In this document: positions 27,840 to 37,812 of the stretch, piece after piece
Layout of the letters: each line of letters begins with the position of its first letter
Position numbering within the stretch: position 1 is the first letter of the stretch
Made by a program: the position numbers and the translations under genes
The notes under the pieces: model-generated
Told to the model about the DNA's origin: nothing
Seen by the model: only the letters and a program-made list of their open reading frames with translations
Databases searched by the model: none
Assembly: GCA_963840245.1 (NCBI GenBank)
Contig: CAWIYI010000020.1
Location: 62,001 to 126,000, forward strand
DNA length: 64,000 nt
Direction of reading: 5' to 3'
Origin: Bog-473 sp963840245
GTDB taxonomy: Bacteria > Actinomycetota > Acidimicrobiia > Acidimicrobiales > RAAP-2

Positions 27840-28729
27840 GTGAGCGAGCACAGCGGGTATCCCGGCGCGCCGCCCGGGTGGTACCCCGATCCCGCCGGCG
27901 GCCCGGGTCAGCGCTGGTGGGACGGCTACGCCTGGTCGGAGGCCACCGTGCTCCCACAGCAACCGCCACCGCCCCCGGGCACCCGTCGCCGCCGGGCACC
28001 GCGCCGCCACAGGGGCCGGCGACACAGGTGGCGCCCTGGGCCGGGGCCGCCGAGCGGCTCAACACGTCCACCGCGAGCCAGCGCGTGGACGTCGAGCGCC
28101 GCATGGTCCCACTGGCACGCTTCGCCGTGGCGGTGCCGGCCGTCTACTTCCTCGTCAGCCTCGTCCTCCAACGGGTGAACGCGGACCAGTTGCGCTCCGC
28201 CGGCCACCAGTTCCGCATCGACTTTCATGACGCGCAACACGGGCTCACGCCGCCCCCGTACCACGCGCCGAGCAACTCACTCGCCCCGGTCGGACTCCTC
28301 GTCGGCGTGATCACGCTCGCCGCGGTGGTCGTCGCCTGCATCTGGCAGCACCGGGCGGCATCGGCCGGACGCGCCCTCGGCATCCCGTCCCGCTCCTCGC
28401 CGGCCTGGGGCGTCGGTTCGTGGTTCGTGCCCGTCGTCAACCTGTGGATTCCCTACTCCGCCGTTCGCGACTGCCTCCCGCCCGGTCACCCACACCGGCG
28501 CCGCGTCCTGCACTGGTGGATCGCCTGGCTCCTCGCCGGATTCCTCAGCACGGTGACCGCTGCCAGTGCCCTGTTCTCGACCGGGACGGCCCTCGTGCTG
28601 TCCATCCCCGCCGCGCTCGCCTGCCTCGCCGTCGTCGCCTGGGCCCCCGGTATCGTGCTCGCGATCGCCGCGTCCCACCAGGAGGCCCTGGCCCAACAAG
28701 AGAGAGGAACCGGGTTGCTGCGGGGCTGA
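27840..28729 (+). pseudogene. DUF2510-DUF4328 membrane protein, frame displaced near 27970
   Basis: From GTG 27840 the first frame encodes a DUF2510 module (PPGWYPDPAGGPGQRWWDGY), a short sequence common at the ends of actinobacterial membrane proteins. In the proline-rich linker near 27970 one base seems missing within a C/G run; the other frame then continues through four membrane helices with DUF4328 features (GVGSWFVPVVNLWIPYSAVR, LHWWIAWLLAGFLSTVTA) to 28729. About 296 residues when joined. Function unknown. Confidence 0.65.
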
Positions 28730-28793
28730 CCGGGATCCCAGGCTGATTCTGAGCTCCTCAGCCACGGGTCGTCTTTCTCGAACGTAAACAAAC

Positions 28794-28837
28794 GTTCACC
28801 TCGGGATAGCACTCCTGTTGCCTTGCGTTCACCTGGC
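28794..28837 (+). promoter_or_regulatory. Candidate PHO box upstream of pstB
   Basis: Two copies of GTTCACCT (28794-28801 and 28827-28834), extended as GTTCACCTCGG and GTTCACCTGGC, lie 33 bases apart, exactly three 11-base steps. PhoP of Streptomyces binds direct 11-nt repeats with a GTTCACC core, so this is a likely phosphate-starvation operator. The two inner 11-mers match poorly. It lies 71-114 bases before the proposed pstB start. Confidence 0.5.
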
Positions 28838-28907
28838 CTGGCTACGTTCCTGGGCGTGGCCGACGGGCGACATCAACCGGACAAGTCTCAATCCCGTTAC
28901 GACCGAG

Positions 28908-29718
28908 GTGCAGTCCGATGTCGACAGGGCGCTGCAGGCCCTCGATCCGGACGCGTTCCGTCCCGAGTGCGTCATGCGCTCCGTCAATCTGAATCTGGGC
29001 TTCTCGGGCCGAATCGTCCTCAACGACATCAACGTGGACCTGAAGCGAGGTTCGATCACCGCGCTGATCGGTCCCACCGGTTCGGGCAAGTCCACCTTTC
29101 TCCGCACTCTGAACCGGATGAACGACCGCGTGCCCGGCTTCACGCGCGAAGGGGACGTCATCCTCGACGACGAGAGCCTGTGGGCGCAGCACGTCGACCT
29201 GTTGACCCTGCGCCGGCGTGTCGGCATGTTGTTCCAGCGGCCGAACCCGTTCCCGATGTCGATCAAGGACAACGTGGTCGCCGGCGTCAAGGCGCACCGC
29301 ATCGCCAAGGGCAAGCAGCTCGATGTGGTGTGCGAGCGCCGGCTGACCGAGGTCGGGTTGTGGGACGCCGTCAAGGACCGTCTCAACGACTCGCCCTTCC
29401 GGTTGTCGGGCGGTCAGCAACAGCTGCTCTGCCTGGCCCGCGCCCTCGCCGTGGGGCCGGAAGTCCTGCTGCTCGACGAGCCGACCTCGTCGCTCGACCC
29501 CGTCACGACGGAGTCCATCGAGGCACTGCTCAAGACGCTGACAGCCGGCGCTGACCCTGATCGTGGTGACCCACAACCTCGGCCAGGCCATGCGGGTGTC
29601 ACACCAGACGATGTTCTTCTACCAGGGGGCTCTCGTCGAGTACGGAGCGACCGACGACTTGTTCAACAGGCCGTCGCACCCGGACACCGAGCGCTACGTC
29701 ACGGGGCGGATGGGCTAG
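28908..29718 (+). pseudogene. pstB: Phosphate ABC transporter ATPase PstB, frame displaced near 29548
   Basis: ATPase of the PstSCAB high-affinity phosphate importer. Walker A GPTGSGKST, the PstB-specific Q-loop GMLFQRPNPFPMSI, signature LSGGQQQL and Walker B VLLLDEPTSSLDP are in the first frame. Near 29548 one surplus base shifts reading; the other frame carries LTLIVVTHNLGQAMRVSHQT and EYGATDDLFNRPSHPDTERY, ending with TAG at 29716-29718. GTG 28908 is a tentative start; the frame is open up to 28818. Gene order B-S-C-A differs from the more usual S-C-A-B. Confidence 0.82.
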
Positions 29719-29830
29719 GCGGCAAATTTTCGGACTCTGTGAGGGGTGGGGTCCAGTGCACATCACAAGCCACATCAACCGACTCACCCAGAGCAACACC
29801 GACCAAACCACCACCACAAGGAGAGAACCT

Positions 29831-30956
29831 GTGACAAGACTGATGAGAGCGACGCGACTGCGGCGAGGAGTGATCACCGCCGTTGCGGCGGCGGGGCTCG
29901 CGCTGAGCTCGGTCGTCCTCAGCACGGCCGCGTCCGCCGCCAAGCTGCCCTCCGGCGGCGTGGAGAAGCCGGCCGGCGGCCAGGTGACGGAGACCGGGAG
30001 CACCCTCCTCTACCCACTCTTCAACCTGTGGGCGAGCGGGTACAACGAGAAGTACTCGAACACCACGATCCAGACGGCAGGGACGGGGTCCGGGCACCGG
30101 CATCTCGGACGCCACCAACGGGACGATCGACATCGGCGCCTCTGACGCCTACCTGTCGCCGGCCAATGTCCAGGCCAGCCCGCACCTGAAGAACATCCCG
30201 CTGGCGATCTCGGCCCAGCTCGTGGCCTACAACATCCCGGGCATCACGGCGCACCTGAAGCTGAGCGGGAAGCTGCTGTCGCAGATCTACTCGGGCACCG
30301 TCACCAACTGGAACGCCTCGCAGATCGCCAGCGCCAACCCCGGGGTGACGCTGCCCAACCTGCCGATCGTCACGTTGCACCGGTCGGACAGCAGCGGTGA
30401 CACGTTCCTGTTCACCACCTACCTGTCCAAGGCCGACCCGTCGGGTTGGGGTGCCAAGATCGGCTTCAACACGACCGTCCCGTGGCCGAACGCGCCGGGT
30501 GCGCTGGGCGAGAGCGGCAACTCGGGCATGGTCTCGGGCTGCAAGGCCACGCCGGGCTGCGTCGCCTACATCGGCATCAGCTACCAGACGCAGGTCCTGC
30601 AGGCCGGTCTCGGCTACGCCGCACTCGGCAACGCCAAGGACCAATACGTCCTGCCGACGCAGACGTCGATCGCCGCCGAGGCCGCCGGCTTCGTGAAGAA
30701 GACCCCGGCCAACGGGACCATCTCCCTCATCTACGGCAACATCGACCAGGGCTACCCGATCGTCAACTACGAGTACGCCATCGTGTCGAACGACCAGTCG
30801 TCCTCCTCGGACGCCAAGAACATCCGGTCCGTGCTCGAGTGGGCGATCAACCCGAAGCAGGGCTCGGCGAGCTCGTACCTGTCGCAGGTCGACTTCCAGC
30901 CGCTGCCGACCAAGGTCACGGCGCAGTCGGTCAAGCAGATCCTGAGCATCAAGTAG
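29831..30956 (+). pseudogene. pstS: Phosphate-binding protein PstS, frame displaced near 30088
   Basis: Periplasmic/cell-surface phosphate receptor. GTG 29831 follows AAGGAGAG. A signal peptide of about 35 residues ends at ASA-AK; no lipobox is present, unusual for a Gram-positive PstS. The mature start VTETGSTLLYPLFNLW and TAGTGSG are in frame one; a surplus G near 30088 (in TCCGGGCACC) moves the rest, TGISDATNGTIDIGASDAYL onward, to another frame through RSDSSGDTFLF and two close cysteines to 30956. Joined length about 374 residues. Confidence 0.84.
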
Positions 30957-30958
30957 CG

Positions 30959-32048
30959 ATGGCAACCGTCGGCGGCGTGGCGGGGCGTGTCCCCGCCACG
31001 CCGCAAGCGGGATCGATGGGCAAGCCCCCGGCGCCTCGGCGGTTGCTGGACTTCGCCCGTCGCAACGAGGAGCACGCCTGGCGCAGCTCGGCCTGGATCG
31101 CCGTGCTGTTGCCCTTGGCGGCCCTCGTGTTCGCCGTCTCGGTGCTGGCCGTCAAGGCGTGGCCGGCCATCCGGGTCAACGGCTGGTACTTCCTCTACGG
31201 GCGCAACTGGACGTACGGCAACGGATACGGCACCATCGCCCACACCAACGGCGTGGCCCATCCGATGGGGGCCCAATTCGGCGCCTGGGCCATCATCTGG
31301 GGGACGGTGGTCTCCTCCGCTCATCGCCATCGTCATCGCCGTGCCGCTCTCCATCGGCGCCGCCTTCGCGCTGACCGAGCGGATGCCCACGTGGATCTCG
31401 AAGCCGCTGGGCTTCACCATTGAGATCCTGGCCGGCATCCCGAGCGTGGTCATCGGTCTGTGGGGCATCCTCACCTTCGGCCCGTGGCTGGCCAAGAACG
31501 TCTTCCCGGCCATCGCCAACAACGTGCCCGACGTCCCGGTTCTGCGCTACTTCCGGAACCCGACCGGCACCGGGGAAGGCCTCCTGGCGGCGGGCATCGT
31601 GCTCGCCCTCATGATCGTCCCCATCATCGCCTCGACCACCCGCGACCTGTTCCAGCAGGTCCCCCCGCTCCCCAAGGAGGGGGCGTCCGCGCTCGGCATG
31701 ACCGACTGGGAGGTGGCGAACAAGGTGACGCTCCCGTGGGTGCGCTCCGGCATCATCGGCGCCACCGTGCTCGGCCTCGGGCGGGCGCTGGGCGAGACCA
31801 TCGCCATCGCCATGATCGGCGGTGCCTCGCTGCACATCCCGCCGACGATCTACCTCCCCTTCACCACGGTGGCGGCCACCATCCTCACCCAGCTCGACGG
31901 CGCCCTCACCGACGGCACGGGCTTCGCCGTGGCCACCCTGGCCGAGCTGGCCCTCGTGCTGGCCGTCATCTCGGTCGGGGTCAACCTGCTCGCCCGCATG
32001 ATCATCAGGCGGACAGGGCGCGTGGGCGCTCCGGTCGGGGGCGCCTGA
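30959..32048 (+). pseudogene. pstC: Phosphate ABC transporter permease PstC, frame displaced near 31318
   Basis: Inner-membrane permease. ATG 30959 lies two bases after the pstS stop. The first frame encodes a cytoplasmic N-terminus and first helix (WIAVLLPLAALVFAVSVLAV), then WAIIWGTVVSS. A surplus C near 31318 displaces the rest: LIAIVIAVPLSIGAAFALTE, AGIPSVVIGLWGILTFGPWL, the EAA loop EGASALGMTDWEVANKVTLP and ALGETIAIAMIGG. Ends at 32048 where TGATG overlaps pstA. About 362 residues when joined. Confidence 0.85.
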
Positions 32049-32976
32049 TGGCGTCCACCACGCTGGCCGGCGGGCCCGCCACCCGCCGCCGCCGCGTTTC
32101 GACCGTCACGTGGCAGGCTCCTCACCTACCTGGCGCTGGTGCTGATCATGGCCCCGGCCGCCTGGCTGCTGCTGGGCGTCCTCACGAGGGCCTGGTCGCA
32201 CTGGCAGTGGAGCGTCCTGTGGACCCAGCTCACCCCCACCGGGGGCGGCCTGCGGGACCAGATTCTGGGCACCTTGATCCTCATGGTGGGCGTCTTCATC
32301 ATCGCCGGCACCATCGGCGTGCTGGCCGGCATCCACCTGGCCGAGTTCACCCAGCCGAAGAAGATCGGCGGCCGGCTCAGCGGCCCGCTCCGCACCGCCT
32401 CGGACATCCTGTCGGGCTTTCCCTCCATCGTGCTCGGCTACGTGGGCTACGTAGCGCTCGTCGTCGGGCTCCACTGGGGCTTCTCGCTGGCCTCGGCGCT
32501 CATCATCCTCTCCATCATGGTGATCCCCTACATCGCCAAGACCACCGAGAACTCGCTGCGCCAGGTGCCGACGGGCTACCGGGAGGGCGCGGCCGCCCTG
32601 GGCATGTCGGCCGGCTACGGCCTGCGCAAGGTCGTGCTGAAGAGCGCCCTGCCCGGCATCGCCACCGGGCTGCTCCTGGCCCTGGCCATCGCCTGTGGCG
32701 AGACGGCGCCCCTCATCTACACGGCCGGGTTCTCCAACACGCTGCCGCACTCGCTGACCCACGCGCAGTTCCCCTACCTCACCTACGTGGTGTTCACGTA
32801 CTACAACGACCCGTCGGTGCAGAAGCACTACATCTCGTACGACGCCGCGCTCATCCTGATCGTCATCGTCCTCCTCCTGCTGGTGTCGAGCCGCATCGTC
32901 GTGGCCCGCACCCAGCGCCACTCCGAGAGCGCCCCCCAGGGGGGGCGTGGGTTCTTCACCCGCTTTCGCAGCGTGA
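32048..32976 (+). pseudogene. pstA: Phosphate ABC transporter permease PstA, frame displaced near 32114 and 32942
   Basis: ATG 32048 overlaps the pstC stop. The first 22 codons end at TVTW; near 32114 a surplus base shifts to RLLTYLALVLIMAPAAWLLL and the rest of the permease (DILSGFPSIVLGYVGYVALV, EAA loop REGAAALGMSAGYGLRKVVL, ACGETAPLIYTAGFSN). At a seven-G run (32939-32945) removal of one G gives an immediate end, SPAFAA-TGA at 32976, and 308 residues, the usual PstA size; without it the frame runs to 33188. End is therefore tentative. Confidence 0.78.
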
Positions 32977-33122
32977 CCAACGCCCTCCCCCACGGCGCCC
33001 GCCGGCGTCACACCGGAGGAGGTGCCGGGGCAGGAACCCGATCTCGGCACCTTTCCGTCGCATTAGCCGCCACGCTCTGCCTCCCACGACCCGGCGGTGG
33101 GCCCACGGGTTTCTGCCGTCCG

Positions 33123-33144
33123 GCGCCACCTTCTAAGGTGGCGC
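33123..33144. terminator. Hairpin after the pst operon
   Basis: Perfect inverted repeat GCGCCACC-TTCTAA-GGTGGCGC (the loop can close by two more A-T pairs). It lies between the likely pstA end and the next start at 33185. There is no T-run, so it may be a weak or Rho-assisted terminator or an operator for the downstream gene. Confidence 0.45.
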
Positions 33145-33184
33145 GGAGCTGGCGCACCACCCGAGCGGCGAGGAGGACCGAGCG

Positions 33185-33751
33185 TTGAGCGCAGGACCTG
33201 AATGGGGCCCCCTGGCCCGGCTGGCGGGAGTGTGGGAAGGCGAGCAGGGCGACGACGTTGCGTACGGGAACGAGGAGGGGAGGATCGGCCTCACCCCGTA
33301 CCGCGAGCACATCGATTTCAAGCCGTTCGGTCCGGTGGAGAACCGGAGCCAGGTGCTCTACGGGCTCGACTACCGGAGGGCGGCCTGGCGGGGCACCGAG
33401 GAGAATCCGTCTCAGACCGAGGTCGGGTACTGGCTCTGGGACGCCCGTGACAACGAGGTGGTCCGCTGCATCCTCGTCCCGCGGGGCTCCGCCATCGTGG
33501 CGGGCGCCACGGTGGCGGCTGAGGCAACCACCTACAGCCTGGAGGCGAATGTCGGCAGCCAGACCTACGGCATTCTGTCGAACAACTGGCTGGACAAGAA
33601 CGCCCGAGCCATCCGGTACGAGGTGACCGTCGACACCGGCGTCGACGGCGAGTTCACCTACTCGGAGACGACGGTGTTCCACCACGCCGGGACGCCCGAA
33701 CAGGTCGTCCACACCGACCGCAACACGCTGAAGCGGATCGCCGACGCCTAG
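33185..33751 (+). CDS. Heme-binding beta-barrel (nitrobindin/FABP-like) protein
   Basis: A 188-residue cytoplasmic protein from TTG 33185. The opening WGPLARLAGVWEGEQG, the YREHIDFKPFGPV strand pair and the closing ETTVFHHAGTPEQVVHTDRN fit the calycin-like THAP4/nitrobindin beta-barrel family, whose members bind heme or fatty acids. The HH in VFHHAG could hold an axial ligand but the family's proximal histidine cannot be assigned with certainty. Upstream is the pst hairpin, downstream an acyl-CoA dehydrogenase 65 bp away. Confidence 0.6.
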   Translation: MSAGPEWGPLARLAGVWEGEQGDDVAYGNEEGRIGLTPYREHIDFKPFGPVENRSQVLYGLDYRRAAWRGTEENPSQTEVGYWLWDARDNEVVRCILVPRGSAIVAGATVAAEATTYSLEANVGSQTYGILSNNWLDKNARAIRYEVTVDTGVDGEFTYSETTVFHHAGTPEQVVHTDRNTLKRIADA

Positions 33752-33816
33752 GGCGGACCTGTAGGGTCGGCACCGGCGGGGCCCGGCGGACGCCTGAGGC
33801 CCCCGGGGAGGCAGTC

Positions 33817-35037
33817 ATGTTCGAGTGGTCCGAAGAGCAACTGGCGATCCGCGACGCCGTACGGCGGTTCGTCGACGAAGAGGTCAAGCCGAACGTCGAC
33901 GACCTCGAGCACGGTGACACGCCGCCGTACGAGGTGATCCGCAAGCTGTACCGGACCTTCGGCCTCGACGCCCTGGCCCGCGATTCCTTCAAGCGGGCGC
34001 TCGAGCGCAAGACGTCGGGCGCGGCCCCGTCCGAGCGCTCCGAGGGCGGCGGCAACGCGGCCATGACGCTCATCCCGATCATCGAGCTGTGCCACTACTG
34101 CCCGGGCATCGTGACGGCCCTCGGGGTCAGCACCGGCCTGGCCGGCGGCACCATCATGAAGGGAGGCACCCCAGCCCAGATGGAACGCTGGGGCCTTGAC
34201 CTCATGACGCTGGACAAGGTCGGGGCCTGGGCCATCACCGAGCCCGACTCGGGTTCCGACGCCCTCGGCGGCATGAAGTCATCCGCCCTACGGGACGGCG
34301 AGGAGTACGTGCTCAACGGCAACAAGACGTTCATCACCAACGGCCCGTACGCCGACACGATCGTCTTCTACGCCAAGCTCGACGACGGCACTGAGACGGC
34401 GCTGCGCTCGCGCCCCGTCCTCACCTTCATCCTCGACCGCGGCATGCCCGGTCTCGAGCAGTCCAAACCGTTCCGCAAAATGGGACTGCACTCGTCGCCG
34501 ACAGGCGAGCTGTTCCTCACGGACGTGCGCGTGGGCAAGGACCGCCTCCTCGGCGAGAGCGAGGGCAAGGGTGGGAGCGAAGGTCGCGACAGCGCCAAGG
34601 GGAACTTCGTCACCGAGCGGGCCGGGGTGGCCGCCATGTCGCTCGGCCTCATCGAAGAGTGCCTGAAGCTGTCGGTGCAGTACGCCAAGGACCGTCTCCT
34701 GTGGGAACGGCCCATCGCAGAGTTCCAGCTCATTCAGCTGAAGCTGGCCCGCATGGAGATCGCCCGCCTCAACGTGGAGAACCTCGTGTTCCGCCACATC
34801 GAGATGAGCTCGGCCGGCAAGAGCCTCACCCTGGCCGAGGCCTCGGCCATGAAGCTCTACTCGGCCCAAGCCGCCTCGGAGGTCGCCATGGAGGCGGTCC
34901 AGCTCTTCGGCGGCAACGGGTACATGTCCGAGTTCCGGGTGGAGCAGCTGGCGCGCGACGCCAAGGTCTTCCAGATCTACGCGGGCACCGACGAGATCCA
35001 GGTGACGCACATCGCCCGCGACCTCCTCGGCCGTTGA
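33817..35037 (+). CDS. Acyl-CoA dehydrogenase family protein
   Basis: FAD-dependent alpha,beta-dehydrogenation of an acyl-CoA, 406 residues. Motifs: AWAITEPDSGSDALGG (FAD/substrate), GNKTFITNGPYADTIVFY, RMEIARLNVENLV-type helices and the end IYAGTDEIQVTHIARDLLGR. The position that is the catalytic Glu in short/medium-chain enzymes (YEGT) is Ala here (YAGT), so the base is elsewhere or the substrate class differs. A 15-residue insert rich in Gly/Ser/Lys follows residue 245. Four-base-scale spacing to the M20 amidohydrolase suggests an operon. Confidence 0.88.
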   Translation: MFEWSEEQLAIRDAVRRFVDEEVKPNVDDLEHGDTPPYEVIRKLYRTFGLDALARDSFKRALERKTSGAAPSERSEGGGNAAMTLIPIIELCHYCPGIVTALGVSTGLAGGTIMKGGTPAQMERWGLDLMTLDKVGAWAITEPDSGSDALGGMKSSALRDGEEYVLNGNKTFITNGPYADTIVFYAKLDDGTETALRSRPVLTFILDRGMPGLEQSKPFRKMGLHSSPTGELFLTDVRVGKDRLLGESEGKGGSEGRDSAKGNFVTERAGVAAMSLGLIEECLKLSVQYAKDRLLWERPIAEFQLIQLKLARMEIARLNVENLVFRHIEMSSAGKSLTLAEASAMKLYSAQAASEVAMEAVQLFGGNGYMSEFRVEQLARDAKVFQIYAGTDEIQVTHIARDLLGR

Positions 35038-35038
35038 C

Positions 35039-36218
35039 GTGAGCGAGCTCTTCGGTGCGGCCCCGGCCGACACCGTGTTCGACGACATGGTCGACCTGCG
35101 GCACGTGTTGCACCGCCGGCCCGAGCTGGCGTTCGCCGAGCACGACACCACGGCGCTGATCCGCGACCACATGGCCTCGCTCGGCATTGACGAGGCGATC
35201 AGAGTGACCGAGACCGGCGGCATCTTCGCCATGGAGGGCGGTCGGCCCGGGCGCAGCGTCGTCCTTCGGGGCGACATCGACGGGCTGCCGGTGCAAGAGG
35301 ACGAGGCGCGGGTCGTCCACTCGGAGATCGAGGGTGTCATGCACGCCTGCGGGCACGACGTCCACGTGGCCTCCATGCTCGGAGCGGCCTCACTCCTCGC
35401 GGCGCGGCGGGAGGACCTGCCGGGCCGCTACGTCTTCTTGTTCCAGCCGGCCGAGGAGGCGATGTGCGGGGCCAAGGCCATGCTCGACCGGGGCGCGCTG
35501 ACCGCCATGGAAGGGGCGCGCCTCGTCGGCTTCCACGTCACCTCCCAGGCACCCTCGGGCTTCATCGCGCTGCGGTCGGGCATCGCCATGTCCGAGGCCA
35601 ATTCCTTCCGCATCACGATCAGCGGGCCAGGGCGGCACGGCGCCATGCCCTCGGCCCACGGCGACGTCATCCGGGCGACGGCCGAGCTGGTCAGCCGGCT
35701 GGGCGAGGCCGCATCGGGCCTGCACTACGAAGGCACCGACTGCGTCTGCAGCGCGGGCACGATCAACGCGGGCACCGCCGTCGAACGTGGTGCCCACCTC
35801 GGCCCGGGTGACCGGGACGCTGCGCACCTTCACCGAGGCCCAGCATCAAGAGGCCCTGGCCCGACTGCAGGGCCTGTGCGACGCCGTCGGCGACGACCAG
35901 GGCGTGCACGTCGAGCTCGAGGTGCCCGAGCACACGCGTGCCGTCGTGAACGACGAGACGGCCACGGCGGTGGTGGAGGCGGAGGCGAGCGTGGTCATCG
36001 GCCCCGACCAGGTCTTCCGCATGCCGCCGGCCGCTCCCAGCGACGACGTGAGCGAGTTCCTGCACCACCTGCCCGGCTGTTATTTCTTCGTCGGCGGCGC
36101 GGCGGCCGACGGCTCGAGCGGCAATCACCACAGCCCCTCCTTCCTGGTCGAGGACGAGTCGCTGCGCGTCGGCACCGCCGTTCTCGTGCGGAGCGCGCTG
36201 GCATTGGCCGCCCCGTGA
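35039..36218 (+). pseudogene. M20-family amidohydrolase/peptidase, frame displaced near 35780
   Basis: Starts at GTG 35039, one base after the acyl-CoA dehydrogenase stop. First frame: LRHVLHRRPELAFAEHDTTA, RGDIDGLPVQED, HACGHDVHVASMLG, QPAEEAMCGAKAML, the metal and catalytic signatures of M20D N-acyl-amino-acid hydrolases. A surplus base near 35780 displaces NVVPTSARVTGTLRTFTEAQ and the rest to another frame ending at 36218. About 393 residues when joined. Probably releases an acyl or amide group from an amino acid conjugate; substrate unknown. Confidence 0.8.
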
Positions 36219-36240
36219 GCCCGCCGGGCACAATGGACCG

Positions 36241-37014
36241 ATGACCGCATCGAACCTCTTCGACATCGCCGGGAAGACGGCACTCGTCACCGGCGGAAGC
36301 CGTGGCATCGGCAAGATGATCGCCGAGGGCTTCGTCGATGCCGGCGTGAAGGTCTACATCTCGTCGCGCAAAGCGGACGTCCTCGAGGAGGTGGCCGCCG
36401 AGCTGTCGGCCAAGGGGACCTGCGTCGCCCTTCAGGCCGACCTGTCGACCGAGGACGAATGCCGGCGTCTGGCTGACGAAGTGGCGGGGCGCGAGGGCGC
36501 GCTCGACATCTTGGTGAACAACGCCGGCGCCACCTGGGGCACGCCGCTGGCGGACTTCGACGAGGCCGCCTTCGAGCGCGTGCTCGCCCTCAACGTCAAG
36601 GGCGTCTTCCACCTGACCAAGTTCCTCGTCCCGCTGCTCGAAAAGGCGGGGACGGTCGACGAGCCCTCCCGGGTCATCAACATCGGGTCGATCGACGGGA
36701 TCGGGGTGCCTGCCCTCGAGACGTACTCCTACTCTGCCTCCAAGGCCGCCGTGCATCAGCTGACCCGCCACCTGGCCAAGCGCCTGGCGCCGCTCGTCAC
36801 CGTCAACGCCATTGCACCGGGGCCTTTCGAGTCCAAGATGATGGCGGCCACGCTGGAGGCCTTCGGTGCCCAGATCGCCGCCAGCGCGCCGCTCAAGCGC
36901 ATCGGCCGGCCCGACGACATGGCCGGCGCCGCCATCTACCTCTCGTCGCGAGCGGGGGCGTACCTGACCGGCGCCATCATCCCGGTGGACGGGGGGATCG
37001 CCACCACCCGTTAG
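36241..37014 (+). CDS. SDR-family oxidoreductase
   Basis: Classical short-chain dehydrogenase of 257 residues: cofactor loop TGGSRGIG, NNAG, catalytic Ser in INIGSIDG, YSYSASKAA with Tyr and Lys, and the C-terminal LTGAIIPVDGG typical of FabG-like enzymes. The basic residues after the second strand (SSRK) favour NADPH. It follows the M20 gene by 22 bp and may belong to one lipid or acyl catabolism operon with the acyl-CoA dehydrogenase. Substrate unknown. Confidence 0.9.
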   Translation: MTASNLFDIAGKTALVTGGSRGIGKMIAEGFVDAGVKVYISSRKADVLEEVAAELSAKGTCVALQADLSTEDECRRLADEVAGREGALDILVNNAGATWGTPLADFDEAAFERVLALNVKGVFHLTKFLVPLLEKAGTVDEPSRVINIGSIDGIGVPALETYSYSASKAAVHQLTRHLAKRLAPLVTVNAIAPGPFESKMMAATLEAFGAQIAASAPLKRIGRPDDMAGAAIYLSSRAGAYLTGAIIPVDGGIATTR

Positions 37015-37084
37015 CCCGTTCACGCTTCAGTCCGCTCGCCCGTGGCAACCTCGCCATGGGCTCTCGATACAGGGGGTACACACC

Positions 37085-37796
37085 GTGTTGCTGCTGCACC
37101 AGGTCCACCGCGTCGCCGGCGCCGAGGAGGACGCCTTCGACGACGCCTTCCGCGACGAGTATCTCCCGGCGCTGGCCAAGTCGGACGGGAGCAGGCTGCT
37201 CTGGTACCTGCGCCTGGCCCACGGCAGCGGGCAGGCCTACACGGTGGTCTCCATCACCGGCTGCCGCGACGCCACGGCGTGGGAGGAGCTGGCCGAGCGC
37301 GTGCGCGGGAGGTGACCTCGCGGCATGGTCGGCCAAGGTCGACGCCATGCGCCACTCCAGCGAGGCCAAGGTGATGCAGCCCGTGCCCTGGTCCCCGCTG
37401 CAGGAGATCGACCTCGCCACCGTGCCGGTGAACGGCGAGACTCACAAGAACTCGCTGTTCATGGAGGACACCGCCTGGCCCTACGCCGGCGGGCTCGAGG
37501 CCTACCTCCAGAAGGCGGGCACGCTCTACGACCACACGCTGAGCAGCCAGAAGGAGGAGGGCACGGGCATGATCGAGCTCGAGGCCGCCTTCCAGCCCGT
37601 CTACGGGACCCACATGACGACCGAGGTGATCCTCTGGCAGCGCGTGGTCAACACGAAGGCCGTCATGTGGATGCTGGGCCACGACCTCCCGCCCGAGGCG
37701 TCGGCGCCGGGGACATGGCTGCACGACGCCCTCGAAGTGCGCGACCGTTGGGAGAGCCGCCTGCTGCGCAGCGCCGCATGGTCGCCGCTGTATTGA
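37085..37796 (+). pseudogene. NIPSNAP-like protein, frame displaced near 37308
   Basis: From GTG 37085 the frame LLLHQVHRVAGAEEDAFDDA gives one ferredoxin-like half, ending RVRGR-stop. Removing one G near 37308 continues as GGDLAAWSAKVDAMRHSSEA and a second half with YGTHMTTEVILWQRVVN, ending at 37796. The two alpha/beta-barrel halves of about 236 residues resemble dimeric alpha/beta-barrel NIPSNAP proteins of Actinobacteria, function unknown. Confidence 0.6.
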
Positions 37797-37812
37797 GCCC
37801 AGGGGCCGGTCG

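Noticed and set aside
29719..29830. A second PHO box in front of pstS
   Set aside because: CACATC and CTCACCC elements are present but spacing and core do not fit the 11-base repeat.
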